DNA of 64,000 nucleotides from Rutstroemia sp. NJR-2017a BVV2 (GCA_002946415.1 NJPS01000046.1:1922001-1986000); one strand, 5' to 3'; positions 35,252 to 47,359 are shown, counted from the first letter of the stretch. The notes: generated by a model not told the origin, from the sequence alone. Translations and numbers: made by a program.

Positions 35252-36533
35252 ATGGAAAAACAAAGAAGTATCCTTATAACAGGGTCAGTGTGAGACTGAT
35301 ATAAAGTGAACATTGGCTAACAACTCTCTGCTCTAGTTGTGGGAAAGGAGGCATAGGACATGCTCTCGCTATGGAATTCAAGAAGAACGGTACGGAAGCT
35401 CAGTTCTTGAAATCGGAAACAAGAGTTAATTTGGGATTCTAAGGGTATACTGTCATCTCGACGTTACTCGCACATGAGAGTCGCGAACATCTCGATAGTA
35501 TCGGGGTTCATGTCTTTACATCGGATGTAACTAGCGATGAGGACGCTGAATCCTTGAGAGATTCTGTTGAGAAGTTGACTGGAGGCAAACTAGATGTTTT
35601 GATAAACAATGCGTATGTATGATATCATCCCTCATGACCGAGTAAGCTGTATTGACTTTTATAGGGGAGTTGGTATGTTCTACGTTGACAGTATCTACTC
35701 GGATACTGACAGATATTCAAGTCTATACCATGACGGCAGTCGATACAGACGTCAAAGAAGTCGAGAGAATGTTCGCGGTGAATGTTTTCGGCCCTATGAG
35801 AATGGTACGCGTCTTTCATAAGATGATTGTCGCAGCACAAGGAACCATTGTCAATATAGGGTCGGTTGGAGGCATTGTGCCGTATATCTATGGCGGCAAG
35901 TTCGATTTGTGGAATAGTTTGAAAGCTAAGGGCATAGATTAACATGTTTTTAGCGGCGTACAATGCGAGTAAAGCAGCTCTTCACCACTGGGGAAACACT
36001 CTCCGAGCAGAACTGAAGCCATTCGGGTAAGTTTATCAATAGTGTATGTGGTATCAAGTATTCTAATTGATACGCAGTGTTCGCGTCTTAGTCGTGATTT
36101 CTGGGGAGGTAGGAACGAACATTTTGAAGCGTGATAGTGGAAGAAAGTTACCCGAGGGTATGTTTCTCCAAGCCAGCCCCCGCGTCTGTCGTTCATCTCT
36201 ACTAACAACCTCCACCAGATTCTATATACCAGCCCCTAGCCGCAGAGTTCCAGGCCCATATCAATCGTGTACCGAGTACCACCACACCAGCTCTGTATGC
36301 TGCGGGGGTCTTCCGCGAGGTTGTCAAGCCGTCGGTCGGTTCATGGTTCTGGCATGGTGCGCAGACATCCTTCGTTCGATGGTGTGATGCACTCCTGCCA
36401 CGGACATATTGGGTAAGTTACGAGTCCTTCCCACCTTGTTGTGATAGGGGTCTGATATTATCCGAAGGATGGCTTGTTCTGGAAGTGGTTTAATTTCGAC
36501 AAGTTGAAGAACTCCAGAATCAAACAGGATTGA
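35252..36533 (+). CDS. Short-chain dehydrogenase/reductase, classical type (AYR1-like)
   Basis: NAD(P)H-dependent oxidoreductase, a candidate tailoring enzyme of the PKS product. Translation across about seven introns: MEKQRSILITGCGKGGIGHA gives the TGxxxGIG cofactor site, LDVLINNAGVVYTM the NNAG motif, NIGSVGGIVPYIYG the catalytic Ser, and YNASKAALHHWG the YxxxK pair. The intron before AAYNASK appears to use a GC donor (GCAAGT at about 35897) and an AG acceptor at about 35952; only this join keeps the frame. The sequence resembles fungal AYR1-like 1-acyl-DHAP reductases, which often sit in secondary-metabolite clusters. Last exon: GLFWKWFNFDKLKNSR. It shares its promoter with the PKS. Confidence 0.85.
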
Positions 36534-37155
36534 AGGATTGAAGTCAGGGCAAGTTCGTGTGGGTGGTGTGATTAGCAAGCCCAAAATTATATACTGGGCC
36601 TGTAATTCTCTAATCTCACTGCATATCCTCCATATCTCACGGTTGATTAACTAGTCATTCCTTTAATTGATTCCTCGACTTAGTACAGAGAATCTGATAT
36701 CATCATGTGAGCATGATTCCACCGATTCGTATTTGAAATTATATCAAATTCTCTGACGTCCGATCATCCGAGCCACAATGTACATCAAAGTCTGCAAGGA
36801 ACAGTCGAAAACTTCTCAGGGGCTTATCTTGGTTGTAACCCCTCCCCCACTCAACATTAATTGCTTGGCCTCCACCGACGTCTACTTGGTAGCACTAGTG
36901 ACCCCGGACGACCCGTGAATGTTGCGAGCCAAGCATCTACCTTGTTTACGATATCCGCTTATGCTTACGAATTTTGCGGATCTAGCCATGATCTTACTCC
37001 GTGGGAATCGGCACATAATCGTTCGCTCAGTAACCCTTTCGGAGTTTATGTGTAACTCTATAAATTTGGTAGTGTTCTAGGTGAGCTGTCACGTCGTTTG
37101 TTATCAACTTAATTCAACTTGCTGATATTGCGCTTATTGTGCACTTGCTTTAGTC
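36534..37155. other. Intergenic between the two cluster SDRs
   Basis: Holds the terminator side of the first SDR and the promoter of the second. No gene seen. Confidence 0.45.
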
Positions 37156-38189
37156 ATGAATATTACCGGCTTCGCATTGGTGACTGGTGCTGGTAAGTGT
37201 TCCGCTGACATAACGTGTCATTAGCTGACATTCCTACCAGGAAGTGGAATAGGACGCGATACTGCCATAGCCTTTGCAATAGAAGGTGCAGCAGGCGTAC
37301 TCTTTGCTGACATCGATGAAAACACAGCAACTGAAGCTGCCAACGAAAGCCGCAATCTGGCGCAGAATCCTTCATACCAGGCTTATTCAATCAGGGTCGA
37401 CGTCTCAGATGAAGCCTCGGTAGTATCAATGGTCAACTTCGCCGTGGAGAAGTTTGGGAAGATTGATTATTGTGTCAATAGCGCTGGGGTAATACACCAT
37501 GAACTGACAATCACACCATCATCTCTTTACGCGCATTCACATTCGAAACCAAATCTAACTTACATAGGTAGGAGTGGAACATCCACTGGAGATTGCAGAG
37601 GCATCAGTTGCCGAATTTGAGCGATTTTGGAACGTCAATGTCAAGGGAACTTTGCTGTGCCTCAAAGCCGAGAGCGCAGCCATGAAGAAACAAGACATTG
37701 TCACTGTCCCAACTCGTAGTGGTCCCCGAAACATCGGCCGGGGCACAATCATCAATCTTGGGTCTTGTAACTCTTACATGGCGACTCCAAAGATTGTGCA
37801 ATACACCTCGGCCAAGCATGCCGTTCTGGGCATGACTAAAAACGCAGGTATCTTATCCTTACTTCGAAGCCCCTCTCGAATAGCATCTACCTCGGTCCAT
37901 TGCGGCGCAGCTAATCTGACTCTATTGAACAGCTTTAGACAATGCACCATATGGCATACGCGTCAATGCTATATGTCCTTCCTGGGTCGACACTCCCATG
38001 GTGGCAAGGGCAGTGGAAGGGGACCCATCCTTGGGAGAATTAATGAAAAGAACCATTCCCATGGGGCGCATTGCACAACAGCAAGAGGTTTCGGACATAA
38101 TCATGTTTCTTAGCTCGCCAAGATCTAGCTATGTGACTGGAGCGGGGTGGATCGTGGATGGTGGCACCACGTTACAACTACAGCGATAA
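37156..38189 (+). CDS. Short-chain dehydrogenase/reductase (3-oxoacyl-reductase-like)
   Basis: Second SDR of the putative cluster; probably reduces or oxidises a keto/hydroxy group using NAD(P)(H). Four exons: the short first one ends in TGA, and splicing restores TGAGSGIGRDTAIAFAIEGA. FADIDENTATEAA shows an Asp after beta-2, which favours NAD(H). Then come CVNSAG, the catalytic block NLGSCNSYMATPKIVQYTSA with YTSAK, and the C-terminal SSPRSSYVTGAGWIVDGGTT typical of the FabG-like class. Splices at about 37491/37569 and 37848/37933 are phase-consistent. No signal peptide. It is the same strand and close to the PKS-linked SDR, which supports a shared pathway. Confidence 0.88.
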
Positions 38190-38729
38190 GACCGCCGTTA
38201 TTGTGGGATTTTGCGGTGGGGTAAGAACGCAACGCGAGCTTCATTCAAGAGGGTGGATCCGTAGACGGTATTGCGTACATCATAGTAGATTCTTTGGTCT
38301 TTGGGATAAATAAGTGGACCCCTTGGGCGGAGTCAAGTTAGCCGGAGTGGAGCCTATAGAACTGTCAGAACCGCCTTATTAGTGGAGCAGAACGTGCTAG
38401 GAGTGAAGTGCCCAGGGTACATATATTTATCCTCAAGACTAATCAATACTACTTTCCAAGTCTTACATGCAGTAGTACTGTCATAGTTGCATTTCCATTT
38501 ACAGTAATTGATGCCGGTGTGCGACGCAGAGAGCGCGACATGCTCCTCTAAATATTTCCAGCTTCTTCAACGGCATTCGCGATCTGCATGAAAAGTATAG
38601 TACAATACAGTAACATTGAAAAGTCGGTCGATTTGAAAATGGGATAATCCCACTTTCCAATTTCAGCCAAGCACATACACTTGGCCAAAGAAACCCACAT
38701 CTCTGAGATGCGCTCATCTCGCCGCTGCT
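38190..38729. other. Intergenic, convergent gene ends
   Basis: Lies between the 3' ends of the SDR and the cupin gene; nothing recognised. Confidence 0.5.
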
Positions 38730-39392
38730 TCACTCGTATTCTTTTGCCAGATAGCCCAAGTCAGTTTCCAGTTCTTTCCCATTGACGACTACTGGCTTCA
38801 CATCCAATAAAATAAACACCATTCTGCCAGGTTTGTCGCCGATGTTGTGCCACTTATGCATGGCTGAGCGATTAACGATCATATCCCCTGGCAACATCCT
38901 TTGGACTTCTCCACCATCCAAGCTAACTTCAAATTCCCCTTCAATTACAACCCCATAAACAAGGGCCACTGACCGATGCAAATTGGATTCAGTGCCAGGC
39001 GCAAAATCGATCATTCGTACGATACTACCATTTTGCATGACGGACCCCGGCTATACCGACGCGAAGGATTAGTTAAGGTTGTATTGCACAGTTTGTAACT
39101 CGTCTAAACCACGCCACGCAAGTCTTGAGGTATCAGGAAACCTGTAACATACCTTGACTTCTTGAGCCCACTGGATATCTTTATCACCATTGAGGTCAAC
39201 GGGGAATCCTTGGGTGCTGTAGATTACGTTCTGCGCCGCAATTCCTTCGACCATCACTGCTTGGTGATCACCACCATCCTTTTTGAGAAAGACCGCCTTG
39301 CCCTCTTCGTCGTGTCCTGTGACAAGACGTTTTGGGGTCCGAAGTCCCTCGGCGGGGAATCCGGTGATTGGTCCTGACATGGTCTCCGGCAT
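38730..39392 (-). CDS. Small cupin-domain protein
   Basis: Exons 39153-39392 and 38730-39050 give 186 residues. The C-terminal cupin barrel contains VVIEGEFEVSLDGGEVQRML and PGDMIVNRSAMHKWHNIG. Candidate metal ligands differ from the textbook GxHxH motif, with His present in SNLHRSVALVYG and in MHKWHN. The N-terminal half has VTGHDEEGKAVFLKKDGG, seen in cupin proteins of fungal biosynthetic clusters. Such cupins can act as dehydratases, isomerases or cyclases; the reaction here is unknown. Position between the SDRs and the MFS gene suggests a tailoring role on the PKS product. The start is the first ATG after a stop, and the length fits a single-domain cupin. Confidence 0.82.
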
Positions 39393-39878
39393 TTTGACTG
39401 ACTCCTTCGGGACTCCCGAGCACAGGATTCGATTTGGATATCTGGACTTTTCGAATAACGAAGTTTAAGGAGATGCGAATGTTGGCCACGATTTCATTCA
39501 TGCTCATTGCACCGACACTGTCCTTTTATAACTTTCCTCCGATGCCCCTCCTCCTCATTGGTGCATTGAACTTCTTTGCTGATTATTAATTATCATCGAG
39601 GGAGAGGTTGGATGAAAGTCTTGGTTTGCAGGATATCCGGCCCACTTTCGAAGTTCTCGATTTATTCTCAATCTAGGCAGTACTTCTACACCAATTTTTT
39701 TCCAATCAGTCTCAAACTGGCCAAAAAATGTTCACAACCCCCGAAAATAATATTACATTTCGTTTCCTTCCTCCAATCATTGACTCTTTTCTAGCCACTC
39801 GCAAAATCTGATATCCATCCGATAATCACCAAGGTTATCTGATGAGTGATTAAGTTCTATTTCTTTCCTTTCGTCGTT
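39393..39878. other. Intergenic upstream of the cupin gene and downstream of the MFS gene
   Basis: No ORF of note. It holds the cupin promoter and the MFS 3' region. Confidence 0.45.
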
Positions 39879-41671
39879 TTAAGCGCCTGCGGTTGAAGGC
39901 CCCAAGAACAGCTTTTCTCTTTTCATGAACCCAGAACAGATCACGGTCAAAGCCCCGGCCGCGATGATCATGATGTAGACATCTTTGATGCTGGCTACAA
40001 TTGAATTGAGCACCATAGCGTCTTGGCTACTCGAAAGAGTGGAGAAGAAAGTTCCTCCAGCGCCGGAAATTGCTTGTCGAATACTCGCAGCATCTGCATT
40101 GGGTAAATCGGCTGATATTCTGTTTGTAGCTTTATTGAGGAAGATGGCGTTTGCAACAGAGAGTGAAATAGCCAGGCCACCGATTTGAGCACATCCAATG
40201 AAGCCTGTCGCCGCAGAAAGTTGATTTGGCTTAACTTTTGCTTGCGCAACAGGAAAAGATGCCTGCGAAAAACATCCTGTTCCAAAAGCCAATATTACAC
40301 TGTAACCGTAGACTCTGCTAGTTCCAGAATCTAGATTCACAGTATACATCAGAGCTGACCCTATGGTGACAAATATGCCACCTGCCAAGTACCACGGCAT
40401 ATAATAACCATTTTTCCCCATCAAGACTCCATTTAGGATAACAGCAAAAACCAGGATAAACACAAATGGTAACAATCGTACAGCTGCTGCCAACGCTGAG
40501 TCATTGAGGGCGAATTGGAAAAAGATCGGAATGAAATAAATTGGAAGGAAGCAGGCTGTGATTGACGTCGCTGTTAGGACAAACAATATCGTCAATTCGT
40601 AAGACTTGAATAATTCAATAGGAAACAAGCGCCTTTCTTTGTCGGTAGTTAAGCATGTGATTTGTTGAGCTGCGAAGAGAATCCACAAGACTCCCGAACA
40701 AACGAATAGTCCTATGATTCGACCACTGTCCCACGAATACACAACTCCGCCGAATGAGATGGCCATTATTCCTGAAAGAAAAGCTCCGATGATGAGAATG
40801 GCGCCGAGGAAGTCAATTTCTCGAAGCCGGGTTTTCAAACTGACTCCCGGACGGGGATCGTGAGAAGGCAGCATAAAAATATACACTGGGGCTCCCATTC
40901 CACCCACACAGAGGTTGATATAGAAGGACCATCTCCAAGTTGCACTACTATCTGTGAAAGCGCCACCAATGATTGGTCCTAGGCTTGGGAACATCAGTAG
41001 AATTCATTCTGTCGAGTAGTTTGTACTCACACTGTACCTATTCCCCACATGAATCCAACAAGACTCAAGTACGCTGGTCTTTCTTGATCGGTTGTGAGCA
41101 CAGAAAGGATATTCATACAGCCGAGATAGATGCCAGAACCTCCCAGACCACATATCGTTCGACCGACGATGAGTGTATTCATTGTCGGTGCCGCACCACA
41201 AATGGCTGATCCAACTTCAAACACTAAGATGGAGCCCATAAACAGATATTTTGCGTTGAATTGCCCATACATCTTACCCCTTCAGTGCACGAAACATTAG
41301 CCCAAGTAAATCTACGGCCCCCTGAGCTGATGGCATACTTACCAAATCAAGTTCACACTGACCGCACCCAGAGCGAAAGCAACGGACAGCCATGGTAGCT
41401 TTTCGATCTCTCCCAAGGTATCCACGATTTTTGGTTGAACGTCGGCGACGATAGTATTGTCGAGCGCAAAGAGAAAGAATGGGGAAATCACAGCAATGAC
41501 AACAACCATCCAGAGGACCCCACGCAACTGGCGAACAGGGGGACCGTCCGCAGCATCCCCATAAACGACTTCTTTTTTGGTGACATCTTCTCCACTTTGA
41601 TGGCTGGAATCAATTATCTTTTCATCTGTAGATATTGTGCTTTGCTCGTTGTGCTCTACTACTTCTGTCAT
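39879..41671 (-). CDS. MFS multidrug/metabolite exporter, 14-TM (DHA2-like)
   Basis: Proton-coupled efflux transporter of the plasma membrane. Exons 41343-41671, 41031-41279 and 39879-40983 give 560 residues with matching phases. A polar N-terminus (VEHNEQSTISTDEK) precedes the first TM helix, LWMVVVIAVISPFFLFALDN. Signature motifs: LIVGRTICGLGGSGIYLG, and motif C GPIIGGAFTDSSATWRWSFY. Many hydrophobic segments continue to the C-terminus, as in the 14-helix drug/toxin exporters that accompany fungal PKS clusters. The ATG at 41671 is preferred over upstream non-ATG codons. It probably exports the cluster product or protects the producer. Confidence 0.9.
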
Positions 41672-42492
41672 AGTGGAGTTCGCTGGTGCAATAGTAGGAT
41701 GAGTAACATGCTCCTCTGCAGTGGCGCCGAGGTGATATCTTCCAAGTGTGATATGGTATTTTCCAAATGTGATAGGCGGTTGAATCAACACTCTAGTGTG
41801 CGGAGAATGGGCTATTCAGTGCCAGCAGCCGGAAAGAAAAGGAGGATGAAGTGTAGTAAGCGCCTTCAAAATTTCGATAACCTAAGGGGCAATCAAAGTA
41901 AGCTCTAGAGGAGTGTATGTTTTGGGAAAATCTAAGAAAACCTGGCTGCGTCCAAAACTCAGCACTACTTAAGGATCCTGGGAAATAGAGTGTGACATGG
42001 TATGTGGAACCCCCTGCACTCCACTAATGCTTGGTGTGGTAAGCTTTTAGAGGGGGAGCACTGCGCATCTAGGTGCGGGCAACCGCTTCACCTAAGATCT
42101 AGTGGCCGACAGATTACTGATACTGTTTGAGCGGGCTTTATCCATGGTGGATGTCACACACACCAAAAAATATAAGATACTATATGTGAAGTAATCCGGT
42201 AGGTAGTATCACAAAAATAGAAGGAGAATCGATCCATCGAGGTAAACGTGTGGGATTGCAATCCAATAGATTCCTCCAAATGCAAGCAGAGTAAGCATAA
42301 AGACATCATGCTACCTGTAGATGAGTGGGTTCGTCTTTTCTTTTCCTCTTTTACTTTCATTTTTGCTTGCTTGCCCGTCTGTCGTCCCTCGCCCGTCGAT
42401 CCAACTGCTGGTCGCGCTTTTTAATTTGTTCATCCGCCCGCACGCCGTGCGCTCGCCCGTCCGCTCGCCCGTCAACCAATACTCCGCCAATC
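41672..42492. other. Divergent spacer between MFS and rhodopsin-like genes
   Basis: Non-coding, about 0.8 kb. CGCCCGTC-type repeats occur just before the rhodopsin-like start, near 42375-42475. No gene. Confidence 0.45.
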
Positions 42493-43848
42493 ATGTCCAG
42501 TACTGCTGCCGCGGCCGCGACTTTACCGCCCGATGTTAATCGCGGAAATGTTTACTTTGGAACCATTGTTGGTTTCCTGGTGCCTTCATTATTAATCATT
42601 ATGCTTCGTACCTGGGTACGAATCAAGTACACGAATCTCTGGTGGGATGACTTTTTGATGATTGCAGCTGTGGTGGGTTTGGAAATTTTTCCCTTTTGTT
42701 GTAGTTACCCTTTACTCACAAGAGATACAGCCGTTCTTGATATCAAATGCCACTTTGTCTATTATATCCATCAAACATGGCATCGGTAGACATATCTACT
42801 ATATTCCTGCACTGGATGTCATGGAGGCCGTGAAAATGAACACAATTGCCCAACCGCTGAATGTTTGGGCATTGTTCTTCGTCAAAAGTTCCATCGTATT
42901 TTTCCTGCTTCGATTGAAGCCAGGAAAGAAGTACGTCGTGATCTTATATTGTACCCTTGTTCTTCTTATTCTTATCACCATTGCGACTTTTGTGATTACC
43001 ATGGCCCAATGCCAACCTCTGGCTAAAGAATGGAATCCAACTCTGGATGGTTTTTGCTGGTCACCGAACATCTTTCAAGTAACTGCCTATATACTTTCAG
43101 GTATGCTAAGCACCTTGGGCTACTCCACAGGATACTAAAAAAACACAGGTATAACCATCTTCACTGATGTTATCTACATCGTCGTTCCAATCATATACCT
43201 ATGGAGCGTCCAGCTGAAGAAGTCTGTCAAATATGGTATTTGGGGTGTTTTAAGTCTGGGAAGCGTGTAAGTTTAAAAATCCCTCCTTCTCAAAGTACCT
43301 GACTGATGATTACAGATCGATGGGATGTTCCATTGCAGCTATTCCTTTCCTGCATTCCCTTGCCGTCAGTACAGATCCTACCTGTGAGTTTGTCGGCATA
43401 TACCCATGTTATCCCTGGGCAGACACTGACCTTACCCCGCAGTTGAAATCGTGAACCTTGCTGCAATCAAAACGTAAGTTGTTATTCTTCTAGCCAGCAC
43501 AACAAAATCCATTCCAATAATAAACAAGACAAAGACCTCAGCTAACATATTTATTTTCTTTGCAGCGGCGAACTCAATGTAGCCATTCTAGTCGGCTGTC
43601 TACCCTCTCTCCAACCTTTCTTCAAAAGAGTCGGAGAAGTAGTTACTAGCCACGGTAGCAAACTACTCGCTGATACATGGGAATCTCGCCAAGCCAGCAA
43701 GCAAAAGCTCCCAGATTCCGAATACGAGATGCTTTCAGGCAAGACAGCCGTTAGTAGTAAGAAAGGTGGAACGTTACATGGTAGCCAGACAACTACAAGT
43801 AGTAGGGGGTATAAGAGTGATTATGCGGATCCGAGAACTTGCACGTGA
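42493..43848 (+). CDS. Rhodopsin-domain integral membrane protein (fungal, PTH11-related type)
   Basis: Multi-spanning membrane protein of the fungal rhodopsin-domain family; many such genes are neighbours of secondary-metabolite clusters, role unknown. The ATG at 42493 follows a C/G-rich leader. Helices: FGTIVGFLVPSLLIIMLRTW, then VRIKYTNLWWDDFLMIAAV with the family's WWDD motif. After the first intron come GIGRHIYYIP, LFFVKSSIVFFLLRLKPGKK, LVLLILITIATFVITMAQCQ, FTDVIYIVVPIIYLWSVQL, and later MGCSIAAIPFLHSLAVSTDP. Five introns, phases consistent where checked. The cytoplasmic tail is Ser/Thr/Lys-rich and ends DYADPRTCT. There is no CFEM domain. Not catalytic by sequence. Confidence 0.85.
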
Positions 43849-44531
43849 GGAAAATGCTCGGTGGACTGTGTGCAGGAGTGTGTAGAGACGTCTTCGAGGC
43901 ACTGAAAGTTGAATACTATTATTATGACGAGGAGTGTTGATCTTAACGGTGTAAACTATGAAATGGAGTGAAATGATGGGAATGGGAATGGTCTGGAAGA
44001 CAACCATTTGATCTGACTGTATACTATAGCCTATAGGATGCGACTGGACTGGATATTACAAGTACATAAGATAACCTTACAGTAGGCTATTCTAGCTGAC
44101 GTGTTTCCTGCTTGCTTCCAAGAATAGAAAAGTGCAGTCTCTATCGCTTCATAGCTAAGTTCTAGCTAACGCAAAGTATTCAAATGAAGAGTACTTTTTT
44201 ATTCTCGAGGTTAGAGTTGGCTGGTAGGGAATTGTACAGCAGCATCACTAGTTAAACAAGTATAGTCAGGGCCTAATGGTAAGGTTAAGGTTCTCGTTAT
44301 GTACAATAAGAATTACTGCTATCCGCTTTTACTATCCTCCTGAATTAACTATATCTCTAACCTTAACGCTACCCTCAATTTTTGACCCCGCTGTCCGTGT
44401 GAACGACCACCGCCGCTCCTCTCCTCCGGGAATGAACCTTCTACTTTTACTCCGACACTGACAAATATATTCGAAGAAAAAAGAAAACCGCAATCTCTAT
44501 CTGGACCTTTCATCTGTATCCTTCATCCCAT
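43849..44531. other. Intergenic
   Basis: No gene or distinct repeat seen between two convergent gene ends. Confidence 0.5.
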
Positions 44532-45371
44532 TCATACAGAAATCAAATGATCATTGTGGTCTGTCAGCCCACTAACATATGGCTGCAACGCACCAATCGC
44601 GCTCGCGAAAGGGGTCGTTAGCGTAAAGGCGTTGTGGGCGTCCACACTCTGCCAGCCCACTAATGCCACATAGGCTGCAGTTTTGATACCCGACGGGTTT
44701 GTGACAAGTCCGCGAACCGTACCGGTTATTACGTACACTTCCCCTGCAGCTTGTTGCACAGCAGATTTAAGCCCAGAGAACGCCGTGGTAAATGAGGTGG
44801 TTTGCGCAGATGTGGCTGCGGCGGGGAGCCAGAAGGTTGCGACTTCAGTAGTGGGGGCCGAAACTAGGTTGTTGAGGGGAGATGTGAAATCGATAGTGTA
44901 GATTGTGGGGGAGCCGCTGAGATAAGATTGGATAAGGGATTGGATGTTGCCGCTGGTGATGGAGGTGCTGAACGTTGATGCAGCACTGCTAGACGAAAAT
45001 ACTAGATAAGCAGACGCTTGTTAGATATTGTACTTTACATATGGGTTTCTAGGGTATTGATAATCCGGGTATTGAATTTCTTAGGAATGGGAGTGGGGGT
45101 GATGGTTATTACCAATGATAACGTCCAGGGTAGTCGGTGTCTCTACTTGCTGGGGGTAGTAGATATTTGTGATGCCGTTGCATTTCTCAAACAGGGTAGT
45201 GAAGCTGCTCCAATGGGAAGCAGCTGCCGCATTAATATTGTAGGAGTTGCTTAGAGGCAGCGTCGCGTAGACAGCGGTGGTGGTGGATGTTCGCGCCTCA
45301 ATGGGGTGACACCCGGAAAGTTGTGTCACAGTGAAGGTGATGAGAGCACATGCTAGCTTGAAAATCTTCAT
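44532..45371 (-). CDS. Secreted protein with ABM-like C-terminal segment, function unknown
   Basis: Two exons (45113-45371 and 44532-45001) give 242 residues. The N-terminus is a signal peptide (MKIFKLACALITFTVTQLSG). A middle region rich in Ser, Thr and Ala contains SHWSSFTTLFEKCNGITNIY. The C-terminal part has YVALVGWQSVDAHNAFTLT, the V-G-W-x-S-x-x-A-H-x-x-F pattern of antibiotic-biosynthesis-monooxygenase/dimeric alpha-beta barrel proteins. In secreted fungal relatives this fold is often non-enzymatic. No GPI-like tail. A cell-wall or secreted role is likely; more cannot be said. Confidence 0.72.
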
Positions 45372-46129
45372 CCTGACTACTGTAATACGCAAGTGTGCGT
45401 ATAGTTTCTTTCTAGAAAATACTGAAGATTGTCTGCTTGCTTGTGAGATGATACAAAAATTGAAAGGAAGTACTTGTCGATTTGTACACGACTTCAACAT
45501 CCCAGAGGCCACGCGAGCTACATTTATAGGAACCACGCGGTGGCTAATTATAGGATTTAGGATTGTGTTGTTGGGTTGCTTTCCACATCTCATGAGATCT
45601 CAAGCCATCGTCAAGCCCAAGACTGTCATGTATCCACCTCGACGAGGTGGTACACCTGTAAAGAGATGAACTCTGCAAAAGCTCTCGTCCGAGCGAGTTT
45701 GAACTTTTCCTGTTGTGGGAGTGCTACAAGGTAGAGAGTCGAAACCCTGGCGATAATCGATATCAACCAGCATTCGAGGTAGGAATCATGATCCTTCTCC
45801 GAACATCTAGCCTACTGCACGGTAAGACCCAAAGTACGAATCAGGCAGGTCTCAAGTATGAAGGATCAAATAGATTGACCTGTCTAATATGATCGAATGA
45901 GATCTCCCAAAAAGAATCGGGTTACAGAAGAGCATGAAACCTGGTGCTTATGTGCCCGAGCCTAGGGGGTTAATGATTACCATATCAGGATCATTTAGAC
46001 GGGACCTGTTCGATCCAGGTGAGATACTTCTTAAATATACCCAAGGCATTATCAGGTTCTAGCTCGCAAACTTTTCCACTTTGCCATCTTCTTCCAATCT
46101 GGCAGGCATTCGCAAATAGATATTGGACA
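45372..46129. other. Intergenic between divergent genes
   Basis: Holds two upstream regions; no ORF with protein-like features. Confidence 0.5.
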
Positions 46130-47359
46130 ATGGCTACCAATACTTTCGGCGCTAACACCACGGCTCTCGAAGTCGCGCAAGCTTTCAAAGACCAGATCCG
46201 AGGGAAAAATGGTAGGTAGCCACATTCCTCGCCCGTCACTCTCATGGAAACTGATGCTAATCACGATTTTTGTTTGATCTGTAGTCCTCATCACAGGAAC
46301 CAATCCCCGAGGATTAGGAGCCGCAACTGCTCGGGCCATAGCATCTGAGAGTCCAGCACTTCTGATCCTGACATATCGTACAAAAGAGAAAGCGGACCAA
46401 GTGGTAGCTGAACTCAGCGCGACATATCCAGATGTAAAGATTGAAACATTACATCTAGATCTCGCATCTACGGAGTCCGTTCGAGCTGCCGCGAAGGAGC
46501 TGAACTCAAAGATATCGCATTTAGACGTACTCATCAATAATGCGGGTGTGATGTCTGTACAGGACTTAACCCTGACAAAAGAGGGCGTCGAAATGCATTT
46601 CGCAACTAATCACGTTGGGCATTTCCTGTTCACGAACCTGATCATGGGGAAGATCATAGCTGCGTCGAAGAAGGCACAACCCGGATCAACTCGAATTGTC
46701 ATGCTTTCTGGTGGATGGCATCAATTCAGTCCGGTGCGATTCGACGACCTAAATTTTGAGGGAAACCCCATTCCGGAAGAGCAGCAGCCAGATAAAGCAT
46801 ATCTGGCTAAATTTGGACATCAGACTAATGATCCGTACATACCAGAAGTGGCGTATGCGCAGTCGAAGACGGCAAACATTCTTTTTGCCACTTACTTGAC
46901 GGAGCACCTGTATAAGAAACATGGCATACTATCATTTGCCGTCAATCCTGGTGGTAAGAGAGATATTCGGCATCACCGTTCTTCGTAGAAGTGCCACTAA
47001 CACCTCTATACAGGAATCCTCACGGAAATTGCCCGCTTCCTACCACAATCAACTTTAGATCGATTGGTAGGCATGGATCTCGTAGACAAGACCGAAGAGA
47101 CCGGTACATCAACTACCATGGCAGCAGCATTCGACCCAAATCTTAAAGGTCTGGACTCCTACTCCCACTTTTCTTTCCTTTGTTCAATTTTCCAAGAAAG
47201 AGCTAACACCCAATCCTTTACGCAGCTGAATCATCACGTTATCTTCATGATTGCAATCCCATCCCACCAAAGCCGTATGCGGATGACTTAGAGTTGGCCA
47301 AGAAGCTTTGGAAAATTAGTGAGGAGATAGTCGGTGAGAAGTTTGCGTTAGATTTTTAG
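46130..47359 (+). CDS. Short-chain dehydrogenase (retinol-dehydrogenase/WWOX-like)
   Basis: NADP(H)-type SDR with unknown substrate. Four exons: the first ends near 46211, the second begins VLITGTNPRGLGAATARAIA, with the cofactor motif TGTNPRGLG a slight variant of TGxxxGxG. Further motifs: HLDVLINNAGVMSVQD, the catalytic Ser region IVMLSGGWHQFSPV, and YAQSKTANILFATYL with YxxSK. A splice after FAVNPGG leads to ILTEIARFLPQST, another joins FDPNLK to the last exon ending KKLWKISEEIVGEKFALDF. It is about 4 kb from the PKS cluster border and separated by the ABM-like gene, so a role in the cluster is uncertain. Confidence 0.85.
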
